Below, piece after piece: positions 1-5,097 of a DNA stretch of 6,211 nucleotides. Origin of the DNA: an uncultured Bacteroidota bacterium. Lineage in GTDB: Bacteria; Bacteroidota; Bacteroidia; NS11-12g; UBA955. Both the position numbers and the translations under genes were made by a program. Numbering within the stretch: position 1 is the stretch's first letter; each line of letters opens with the position of its first letter. The notes below the pieces were generated by a model. That model saw only the letters and a program-made list of their open reading frames with translations. It was not told where the DNA came from and did no database searches. The DNA lies in the NCBI GenBank assembly GCA_903879775.1, contig CAIRMY010000124.1, positions 1 through 6,211 on the forward strand, written 5' to 3'.

Positions 1-684
1 AATTTCCGCAACTTTTCTGATTCACAACTCATCATTGCCAATGCCATTGAAATTCCTTTGTGGTGCATTTCATTGCTAGAAAAACACTATCCCTATTCAA
101 TTCGAAGCCTGCATTTTGGGAGCGAAGTGTATTTGTTTTCAAAAACCAATTCCATCTTACAACCTAAATTCAAAAAATCTTCTACGAATCATTACATGGT
201 TGATGAAGGAAATATCCCTCAAAAAATAAAAACAATTACAATAGAGCACCGCAATACGCAATTACAATACCCATATCAATCAACCGAACAATATTTAGAA
301 ACATATTCAAACAACATTCAGTCATTTACACTGGATGAAGGCGTGTTGAAGCATGCAACCATGCACATTGAAAGCCAGATTGGAATTCAAAATTTAGACA
401 AAATCGACTTGAGTAAAATTAAAATTGTTTTGAGTCTTAAAAATCAAAAAGAGGAACCTATTCACTTCATGTCTCAAGATTTTAACATAAGCTATGATTC
501 AAAATCGAAGCATCAAATCGCATATTTAACATTTAGCTTCAATCATTTTAAATTCAACAAGGACTTTATTTTTACAATTTTCATTGACAATGAACTGAAA
601 CAACCAATTGAGGTTCTTTCGCCATTGAAAATCACCATCAAATCGGGGAATCGAAATATCTACAGCTTAACCAACGATTTTTAA
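1..684 (+). CDS. C-terminal part of an unidentified protein (5' end outside window)
   Basis: The frame is open from base 1 to the TAA at 682-684, giving 227 visible codons. A TTG at 58 could be read as a start, but the frame continues upstream in similar sequence (NFRNFSDSQLIIANAIEIP), so the true start is almost certainly outside the window. I do not recognise the family. The first 50 or so visible residues look like a folded, partly hydrophobic segment, with an IPLWCISLLEKHYPY stretch and then SLHFGSEVYLF. A polar linker follows. The last 110 residues alternate hydrophobic and polar positions in several strand-like runs (for example IKIVLSL, YLTFSF, FIFTIFI), which suggests a beta-rich terminal domain. 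No clear membrane helix or catalytic motif is visible. It lies 65 bp upstream of a DPM-like glycosyltransferase on the same strand, so it could be the extracytoplasmic tail of a cell-surface glycan enzyme. That is inference only. Confidence 0.75.
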   Translation, partial: NFRNFSDSQLIIANAIEIPLWCISLLEKHYPYSIRSLHFGSEVYLFSKTNSILQPKFKKSSTNHYMVDEGNIPQKIKTITIEHRNTQLQYPYQSTEQYLETYSNNIQSFTLDEGVLKHATMHIESQIGIQNLDKIDLSKIKIVLSLKNQKEEPIHFMSQDFNISYDSKSKHQIAYLTFSFNHFKFNKDFIFTIFIDNELKQPIEVLSPLKITIKSGNRNIYSLTNDF

Positions 685-724
685 CTTTTGTTTGGTTTTT
701 CAGCAATAGTTAAGGAAGTTTGCC

Positions 725-740
725 AATAGATTAATCTATT
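725..740. repeat. 16 bp perfect palindrome before the glycosyltransferase gene
   Basis: AATAGATTAATCTATT equals its own reverse complement and ends 9 bp before the ATG at 750. It could be an operator. As RNA it could form a 6 bp, mostly A-U stem with a TTAA loop and a T-rich tail, acting as a weak terminator for the upstream gene. One such palindrome in 6 kb of AT-rich DNA is not very improbable by chance, so its function is uncertain. Confidence 0.4.
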
Positions 741-749
741 TTATTTTCT

Positions 750-1487
750 ATGATTCAAGGACAAAAAATTGTTGTGGTTTTACCGGCGTACAATGCCATG
801 CAAACGCTCGAAAAAACGTACAATGAAATCCCCTTTGATATTGTAGATGACGTAATCTTGGTTGATGATCGCAGCACAGATAAAACGGTTGAAGTTGCTC
901 AAAATATTGGCATCAAACATATCATTTCTCACGAAAAAAACCAGGGTTATGGCGGCAACCAAAAATCATGCTACCGTAAAGCGTTAGAACTGAAGGCCGA
1001 TATCATTGTGATGCTTCACCCCGATTACCAATACACCCCATTGCTTATTGCTTCAATGTGTCATTTAATTGCAAATGACGTATATCCAGTTGTTTTTGGA
1101 TCTAGAATTCTCGGCAAAGGTGCGCTTTTGGGGGGAATGCCAACCTATAAATACATTTTCAACCGTTGTTTAACCCTCGCCCAAAACATTCTCATCAATC
1201 AAAAATTGAGTGAGTACCATACGGGTTACAGAGCATACAAACGCGAAGTTTTGGAAAGTATTAAATTTGAAGAAAACAGTAACGATTTTGTTTTCGACAA
1301 CGAAATCGTTTCACAAATCTTCATGAAGGGATATCAGATTGCAGAAATTACCTGTCCCACAAAATATTTCGAAGAAGCCTCATCCATCAATTTCTCCAGA
1401 AGTTTAACTTATGGAATGGGGGTTTTGAGGGTTTCTTTTGTTCACTTCTTGCACCGAATTGGTTTTGTGAAGTCAAAACTTTACTAA
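750..1487 (+). CDS. family 2 glycosyltransferase, DPM/DPG-synthase-like
   Basis: A 245-residue GT-A-fold glycosyltransferase of the GT2 family. The N-terminal Rossmann-like nucleotide-sugar site is clear: VVVLPAYNAMQTL at 8-20, then VILVDDRSTDKT at 35-46 with D39 and D40. HEKNQGYGGNQKSCYRKAL at 61-79 is typical of the dolichyl-phosphate-mannose/glucose synthase-like branch. The metal-binding DxD position is HPD at 90-92, in MLHPDYQYTP, a variant I recall as common in this subgroup. YHTGYRAY (156-163) and NDFVFDNEIVSQ (178-189) form the acceptor-side motifs. No C-terminal membrane helices are visible, so it is probably a cytoplasmic or peripheral enzyme. Family knowledge suggests transfer of a sugar from a nucleotide donor to a lipid phosphate such as polyprenyl phosphate; donor and acceptor cannot be read from sequence. 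The start is firm because an in-frame TAA lies at 732-734. There is no Shine-Dalgarno sequence. Likely co-oriented with, and perhaps serving, the upstream partial gene. Confidence 0.9.
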   Translation: MIQGQKIVVVLPAYNAMQTLEKTYNEIPFDIVDDVILVDDRSTDKTVEVAQNIGIKHIISHEKNQGYGGNQKSCYRKALELKADIIVMLHPDYQYTPLLIASMCHLIANDVYPVVFGSRILGKGALLGGMPTYKYIFNRCLTLAQNILINQKLSEYHTGYRAYKREVLESIKFEENSNDFVFDNEIVSQIFMKGYQIAEITCPTKYFEEASSINFSRSLTYGMGVLRVSFVHFLHRIGFVKSKLY

Positions 1488-1503
1488 TTTTCATTCTTTT
1501 TTT
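1467..1503 (+). terminator. possible weak rho-independent terminator
   Basis: GTGAAGT (1467-1473) pairs with ACTTTAC (1478-1484) through 7 bp including one G-U pair, around a CAAA tetraloop. The T-rich stretch 1485-1503, ending in seven or more T, follows directly. The stem falls in the last codons of the glycosyltransferase gene. Low GC in the stem makes it weak, but the geometry and position suit a terminator. Confidence 0.35.
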
Positions 1504-1517
1504 ACATCATTATGTTG

Positions 1518-1533
1518 TGTGACATTTGTCATA
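1518..1533. promoter_or_regulatory. candidate Crp/Fnr-family operator
   Basis: TGTGA (1518-1522), six bases, then TCATA (1529-1533) matches the Crp/Fnr-type consensus TGTGA-N6-TCACA at nine of ten positions. The inner arms TGACA and TGTCA are perfectly symmetric around 1525.5. The centre lies about 41 bp upstream of the transcription start expected from the -7 box at 1555-1562, which is the classical class II activator position. No good -33 TTTG exists at normal spacing: the nearest one lies inside this site, 26 bp from the -7 box instead of about 19. That would fit an activator-dependent promoter. The regulator gene is not in the window. Confidence 0.4.
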
Positions 1534-1554
1534 TTACAACCACCATGCATTGCT

Positions 1555-1562
1555 TAACTTTG
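1555..1562 (+). promoter_or_regulatory. Bacteroidota -7 promoter element for the HMA remnant
   Basis: TAACTTTG is an exact match to TAnnTTTG, the -7 element of the Bacteroidota housekeeping sigma factor. It is followed by an A-rich leader of about 17-20 bases before the ATG at 1585, the usual arrangement where Shine-Dalgarno sequences are absent. The -33 element is poor, see the operator just upstream. Confidence 0.5.
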
Positions 1563-1584
1563 ATAAAACAAATAAAAAAAAGCT

Positions 1585-1753
1585 ATGAAAACTGTAAATT
1601 TAGAAGTTGAAAACATCAAATGTGGTGGTTGTGAAACCTCAATTACAATCCGAAAAACTAAAATCAATGGGATACCCTGCAAAAGGAGACAATGATTGGT
1701 TTACACATGCAAAATCTTATGTGAGTTGTGCAATCGGAAAAGTAACTTCCTAA
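1585..1753 (+). pseudogene. broken heavy-metal-associated (HMA) domain protein gene
   Basis: From the ATG at 1585 the frame reads MKTVNLEVENIKCGGCETSI: the first strand of an HMA fold with the CxxC metal-binding loop (C13 and C16). It then runs off into unrelated sequence and stops at the TGA at 1693-1695. One frame over, from about 1652, the sequence reads SEKLKSMGYPAKGDNDWF and continues THAKSYVSCAIGKVTS to the TAA at 1751-1753. The EKLKSMGYP part is the second helix and following turn of an HMA domain. In a full HMA domain such as CopZ about 48 residues separate the second Cys from the Gly-Tyr after helix 2; here there are about 14. Roughly 33-35 codons, including the middle strands, are therefore missing, and the deletion shifts the frame. 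Intact relatives are small copper or heavy-metal chaperone-like proteins. The remnant product would be 36 residues. The last bases overlap the stop codon of tatD on the other strand. An assembly error is the main alternative. Confidence 0.75.
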
Positions 1754-2520
1754 AGTGCAAAGAATAATCTCTCCGCATTTGCTGTTGTAATCTCATAGAT
1801 TTCAGCAGCCGATATTCCTTTAACTTCTGCCAATTTATCTGCAATCAGTCTGGTGTAAGAAGGTTCGTTGCGTTTGCCTCTGTAAGGAACCGGTGCCAAA
1901 TATGGGCTATCGGTTTCCAAAATAATGTGTTTCAAATCAATTTTTTCTAAAGCTTGAGGCAAACCAGCATTTTTAAACGTAAGCACCCCGCCTAACCCCA
2001 AAAGGAAGTCTAACTTAATAATTTCATGGGCCAATTCTGCACTTTCACTGAAGCAGTGAAAAACACCTGTTACTTTGCCCTTATAGGGCTTTAACAATTG
2101 AATCAATTCATGGGTTGCACTTCTAGAATGAATGGCCAATGGTACATTCTTAGAAATTGCAAATTCTACCTGTTGAATGAACGCATCTTCTTGCCAAGAT
2201 TTTGTGGTTTTATCCCAATATAAATCCATCCCAATTTCACCAACTGCAAAATATTTCCGTTTTTCAAACCAATCGAAAATTACTTTTAATACCGATTGAT
2301 AATCTTCCTTTACATAACACGGATGAAGGCCCATCATTGGGAAACAAACCTGTTGGTATGTATCGGCCAAGGCATGTAAACCCTCAATACTTTCTAAATC
2401 AATGTTTGGCAATAGAATTTTCGACACCCCCATTGCAAGTGCCCTTTCAATGGCCAATTCTCTGTCGTCATTAAACTCTTCGGCATATAAATGGCAATGA
2501 GTGTCGATGATATTTACCAC
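1750..2520 (-). CDS. tatD: TatD family metal-dependent hydrolase / DNase
   Basis: A 256-residue TIM-barrel hydrolase of normal family length. All expected metal ligands are present: H8 and H10 in DTHCHL, E95 in VGEIGMDLYWD, H131 in PLAIHSR, H155 in GVFHCFSES and D204 in LETDSPYLAPVP. The family comprises cytoplasmic two-metal 3'-5' exonucleases implicated in DNA repair and turnover of damaged DNA, although the exact substrate of this member cannot be told. The start is GTG at 2520, supported by an AAGGAG site 8 bases upstream and by immediate entry into the first barrel strand (VNIIDTHCH). It overlaps the end of the crotonase gene by 7 bp (GTGGTAA), which suggests translational coupling and makes it the last gene of the four-gene minus-strand operon. 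Its TAG stop at 1752-1750 overlaps the TAA of the convergent HMA remnant. Confidence 0.95.
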   Translation of the reverse strand: MVNIIDTHCHLYAEEFNDDRELAIERALAMGVSKILLPNIDLESIEGLHALADTYQQVCFPMMGLHPCYVKEDYQSVLKVIFDWFEKRKYFAVGEIGMDLYWDKTTKSWQEDAFIQQVEFAISKNVPLAIHSRSATHELIQLLKPYKGKVTGVFHCFSESAELAHEIIKLDFLLGLGGVLTFKNAGLPQALEKIDLKHIILETDSPYLAPVPYRGKRNEPSYTRLIADKLAEVKGISAAEIYEITTANAERLFFAL

Positions 2521-3284
2521 GAAATCTTCTCCTTATTCAAAAATGCATCGATTCCTTTTTTACAATCCACAGTAGCCCGTGCATGCGCATTCATTTCTGC
2601 TGCATAATTGAGCGCCTCTGACCTCTCAAATGGCAAATTGCGCATCATTTTTTTAATCCCTACAATTGATTGTTGGCTCGATCCCACTAAAAGTTTTGAA
2701 ATAAAATCGTTCACATGTTTTTCAATTTCATCTGAAGCTGATACATCGTAAATTAAACCTTTATTAAATGCCTCATCGGCTCCAAACACCCTTCCTGTGA
2801 GCAGCCAATCTGTCATGACTTGCATCCCAACTTTTTCTCTGAGGTACACCATCACAAGCGCGGGTAAAAACCCAATTTTTGCTTCCGTGTAACCAAATGT
2901 CGCCTCAATACTCGCGAAACAAAAATCAGTGACAGTTGCCAAACCACAACCACCAGCAAGTGCAGGACCTTCAACTTGTGAAATCGTAACCTTTGGAGAT
3001 GTATAAATGCACTCAAAAAGTTCTTTTAAATGTTGACTATCTGCAACATTCTCTTCGAATGTGAAATTTCTTAACTGGGTTAAATATGCCAAATCAGCTC
3101 CTGCGCAAAATGGCAATGCGGCAGATTTCAACAAAATGATTTTAACATCGTTATTTGAATTAAAAGCGTTGAAAGCCTCTTTCAACTCAGCAACCAACTC
3201 AGAACTCAATGCATTCCGTTTCTCAGGCCTATTGAGCACAATCGTGCCCAACCTTCCCTCAATATTTGTTAAAATTAACGACAT
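2514..3284 (-). CDS. enoyl-CoA hydratase/isomerase (crotonase) family protein
   Basis: A 256-residue crotonase-fold protein of normal length. Visible signatures are LNRPEKRNALS at 17-27, the first oxyanion-hole segment FCAGADLAYL at 59-68, the second oxyanion-hole segment VEGPALAGGCGLATVTDF at 104-121, FGYTEAKIGFLPA at 130-142, and LLTGRVFGADEAFNKGLI at 161-178. Compared with rat mitochondrial enoyl-CoA hydratase, the second catalytic glutamate (Glu164) is present as E134. The first (Glu144) is replaced by G114 in GGCGLA. The family acts on acyl-CoA thioesters through a stabilised enolate. The GGCGLAT and FGYTE pattern resembles proteins often annotated in Bacteroidota as methylglutaconyl-CoA hydratase-like (leucine degradation), but I would not assign that substrate firmly. 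No partner genes of that pathway are nearby. It starts 21 bp after comEC and its end overlaps tatD by 7 bp. Confidence 0.92.
   Translation of the reverse strand: MSLILTNIEGRLGTIVLNRPEKRNALSSELVAELKEAFNAFNSNNDVKIILLKSAALPFCAGADLAYLTQLRNFTFEENVADSQHLKELFECIYTSPKVTISQVEGPALAGGCGLATVTDFCFASIEATFGYTEAKIGFLPALVMVYLREKVGMQVMTDWLLTGRVFGADEAFNKGLIYDVSASDEIEKHVNDFISKLLVGSSQQSIVGIKKMMRNLPFERSEALNYAAEMNAHARATVDCKKGIDAFLNKEKISW
2529..2534 (-). promoter_or_regulatory. strong ribosome binding site that sets the tatD GTG start
   Basis: On the minus strand AAGGAG lies 8 bases before the GTG at 2520, inside the last codons of the crotonase gene. It is the clearest Shine-Dalgarno sequence in the window, where other starts have none or only an AGG remnant. 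It supports GTG as the tatD start, since the first internal ATG would remove DTHCHL. Confidence 0.6.
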
Positions 3285-3289
3285 CCTTA

Positions 3290-3297
3290 CAAAGATA
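3290..3297 (-). promoter_or_regulatory. candidate internal promoter (-7 box) before the crotonase gene
   Basis: On the minus strand TATCTTTG matches TAnnTTTG exactly and lies in the 21 bp gap between comEC and the crotonase gene, only 5 bases (TAAGG) before the ATG. Transcription from it would start at or almost at the start codon, giving a leaderless or nearly leaderless mRNA. No TTTG lies at the normal 17-23 bp upstream; the nearest is 27 bp away. The match may be chance. Confidence 0.4.
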
Positions 3298-3305
3298 CAG
3301 AATTT

Positions 3306-5069
3306 CTAATTGGGTTTATTTTTCCAAACATAAAGTACCGTATCTATTTTATAAGCGTGCGTAACGTATTCTAATTTAGATTTTATTTTTTCTTGAGGGA
3401 TAATGTCTGCGCAATGGATTTTTATTGTTTTACCAGATTTCATCACTCTGAAATATCCCTCAGAAATAGAAACATCTGCTTGCCAAGAAGTTGTAAGATC
3501 CAATTCTCTACGATATCGAGAAATGGTAAAATTCAAGAGTAAAAACCCCATGAAATAACCCACTAAAAACCTCCAACCTCTATGGTAAAAAATAAGCAAT
3601 CCATAGATAAATAAAAAATGAAAAACCAATGAAAACGCATCAAATCCATAGGCAAAAATATAAGGATGAGGCAATAAAACTGACTGCTTTACAATGACTG
3701 ACACAATATTTAAATACCCATTTAAAACTGTTGCGAGCCAACCCATTGGGATACTAAAAAAAGCCATAAAAATCATAAAAAACAACCAATACATTAACAC
3801 CGTAAACAAGGGCAACAACAATAAATTGCCCAATAAAAACCAAACCGAAAATTGATGAAAGTAGAAAAGCACCAACGGATAGGTAGTTAAAGCAGAGCTC
3901 AAACTAATGGCAAAAGCATCTAAAATCCATTGAATCCATACCGGATAATTTTCATAAAACTTTTTCAATATTGGCAAGATCAATGACAATCCTAACACCG
4001 CTAAGTACGACAATTGGAAACCAATATCTTTAATTGAAAAAGGATCAACTAAGAGTTGAACCAATCCAACAACCAACAACACATGTAACAATTTCAATGA
4101 CCTCCCAAAGAAAACATTGCCAATTAAATAATATGTAAAAAAGGAAACGGCCCTAAGCACAGGTGCAGAAAATCCGGTAAAAAATGCATACATCCACAGA
4201 ATGGGAATGATCGACAATTTCATGTAGCGTTTCACTTGTTTTTTATGGGAAATTCGATCAAGAATAAAATGAATAAATGCAAAAAGCAAAGCCATATGCA
4301 TACCGGAAACCGATAGCACATGGGTTGTTCCTGAAATTTGGAATGCTGATTTTAAATCATTCTCAATTTGTGTTTTATCGCCCCAAACCAATTGCCGCAC
4401 GAGCATTAAATTATTTGGAGAAAGATTCTGCACAAAAAAGCGATTCAAATGAGATTTAACGCGATTTCTAAAGGCGTAATATTCATTTTCAGTGTTTGTC
4501 AATAAAACTACATTTGCAGATTTCGCAAAAATTGTCCCAATAAATTTTCGCGAATATTTCAAATTTCTCAGATCAAAATCGCCAGGCAATGCGGCCCCTT
4601 GATAATCTATAAAATGTACGTGATGGAGCAATAGCGATTGACCTTCTTGAATCGATAAACTATCTTTTAAATACAAATCCAAAGATGCATCATAAACACT
4701 CACCCATTGGCCATGCTTTAGTTTTAGTTGATCGATTGAACATTCAAAACGATACCAATTTTTTCGTTTTCCCAGGTTCTGAGAGATTGAAATTTTATAT
4801 GCAACAGCTTTGGAACGATGTTGCATATCGAGTTGAAATTCATGATTTACTTGAAACAATCGAGCAAATCCTAGAATCAAAAAAACAAGAAGTGTAACAA
4901 TAAAAGATTGGAAATAATGAAATCGATTCTGAACAACAATCCAAGCTAACCAGCAAGAGAAAGCTATTAGAAAAGGAACGGTTAAGAATTGGTAATCGTG
5001 AACTAAAAATCCAATTACAACACCTAATAATGGCAAATAAAACGGCCAATGATCAACAATTTTCTTCAT
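3306..5069 (-). CDS. comEC: ComEC/Rec2 family DNA uptake channel protein
   Basis: A 587-residue inner-membrane protein. Two hydrophobic segments at about 10-45 and 55-72 precede a soluble region at about 75-205 that corresponds to the DUF4131/OB-like periplasmic domain. The competence domain starts near 215. FQISGTTHVLSVSGMHMALL at 243-262 is the hallmark motif. FFTGFSAPVLRAVSFF (296-311) and DPFSIKDIGFQLSYLAVLGL (342-361) are further signature segments. Several more membrane helices run to about 515. The family forms the channel that carries single-stranded DNA into the cytoplasm during natural transformation. The metallo-beta-lactamase domain found at the C-terminus in Firmicutes and Proteobacteria is absent; only a polar tail of about 70 residues remains, as is usual for Bacteroidota, although the total length is on the short side. 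The start is fixed by an in-frame TGA at 5081-5079. It lies 28 bp after the upstream gene and 21 bp before the crotonase gene. Confidence 0.93.
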   Translation of the reverse strand: MKKIVDHWPFYLPLLGVVIGFLVHDYQFLTVPFLIAFSCWLAWIVVQNRFHYFQSFIVTLLVFLILGFARLFQVNHEFQLDMQHRSKAVAYKISISQNLGKRKNWYRFECSIDQLKLKHGQWVSVYDASLDLYLKDSLSIQEGQSLLLHHVHFIDYQGAALPGDFDLRNLKYSRKFIGTIFAKSANVVLLTNTENEYYAFRNRVKSHLNRFFVQNLSPNNLMLVRQLVWGDKTQIENDLKSAFQISGTTHVLSVSGMHMALLFAFIHFILDRISHKKQVKRYMKLSIIPILWMYAFFTGFSAPVLRAVSFFTYYLIGNVFFGRSLKLLHVLLVVGLVQLLVDPFSIKDIGFQLSYLAVLGLSLILPILKKFYENYPVWIQWILDAFAISLSSALTTYPLVLFYFHQFSVWFLLGNLLLLPLFTVLMYWLFFMIFMAFFSIPMGWLATVLNGYLNIVSVIVKQSVLLPHPYIFAYGFDAFSLVFHFLFIYGLLIFYHRGWRFLVGYFMGFLLLNFTISRYRRELDLTTSWQADVSISEGYFRVMKSGKTIKIHCADIIPQEKIKSKLEYVTHAYKIDTVLYVWKNKPN

Positions 5070-5072
5070 ACA

Positions 5073-5094
5073 AGCAGGTCAATGCCCGCCTGCT
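5073..5094 (-). repeat. small GC-rich inverted repeat in front of comEC
   Basis: AGCAGG and CCTGCT (5073-5078 and 5089-5094) form a 6 bp stem with a 10-base loop that fills most of the 28 bp gap before the comEC ATG. On the transcript it ends 3 bases before the start codon. There is no U run after it, so it is not a terminator. It could slow ribosome access to comEC or protect a processed mRNA end, but may also be chance. Confidence 0.35.
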
Positions 5095-5097
5095 GAT

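Noticed and set aside
780..962. Minus-strand open frame of 60 codons
   Set aside because: Antisense to the nucleotide-sugar binding part of the glycosyltransferase gene.
1645..1660. Programmed ribosomal frameshift joining the two halves of the HMA gene
   Set aside because: There is no slippery heptamer (the A run has only five bases), and a frameshift would still leave the HMA fold without its middle strands.
2202..2474. Plus-strand open frame of 90 codons
   Set aside because: Antisense to tatD, whose catalytic motifs are all intact; no recognisable protein.
3061..3309. Plus-strand open frame of 82 codons
   Set aside because: Antisense to the N-terminal part of the crotonase gene; its sequence mirrors the codons of that gene.
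4277..4897. Two short plus-strand open frames (4277-4459, 4685-4897)
   Set aside because: Both are antisense to comEC and show no family resemblance or promoter.
4840..5049. Minus-strand open frame of 69 codons with many Cys and Ser
   Set aside because: It lies out of frame inside the N-terminal membrane region of comEC, which is clearly coding in the other frame.
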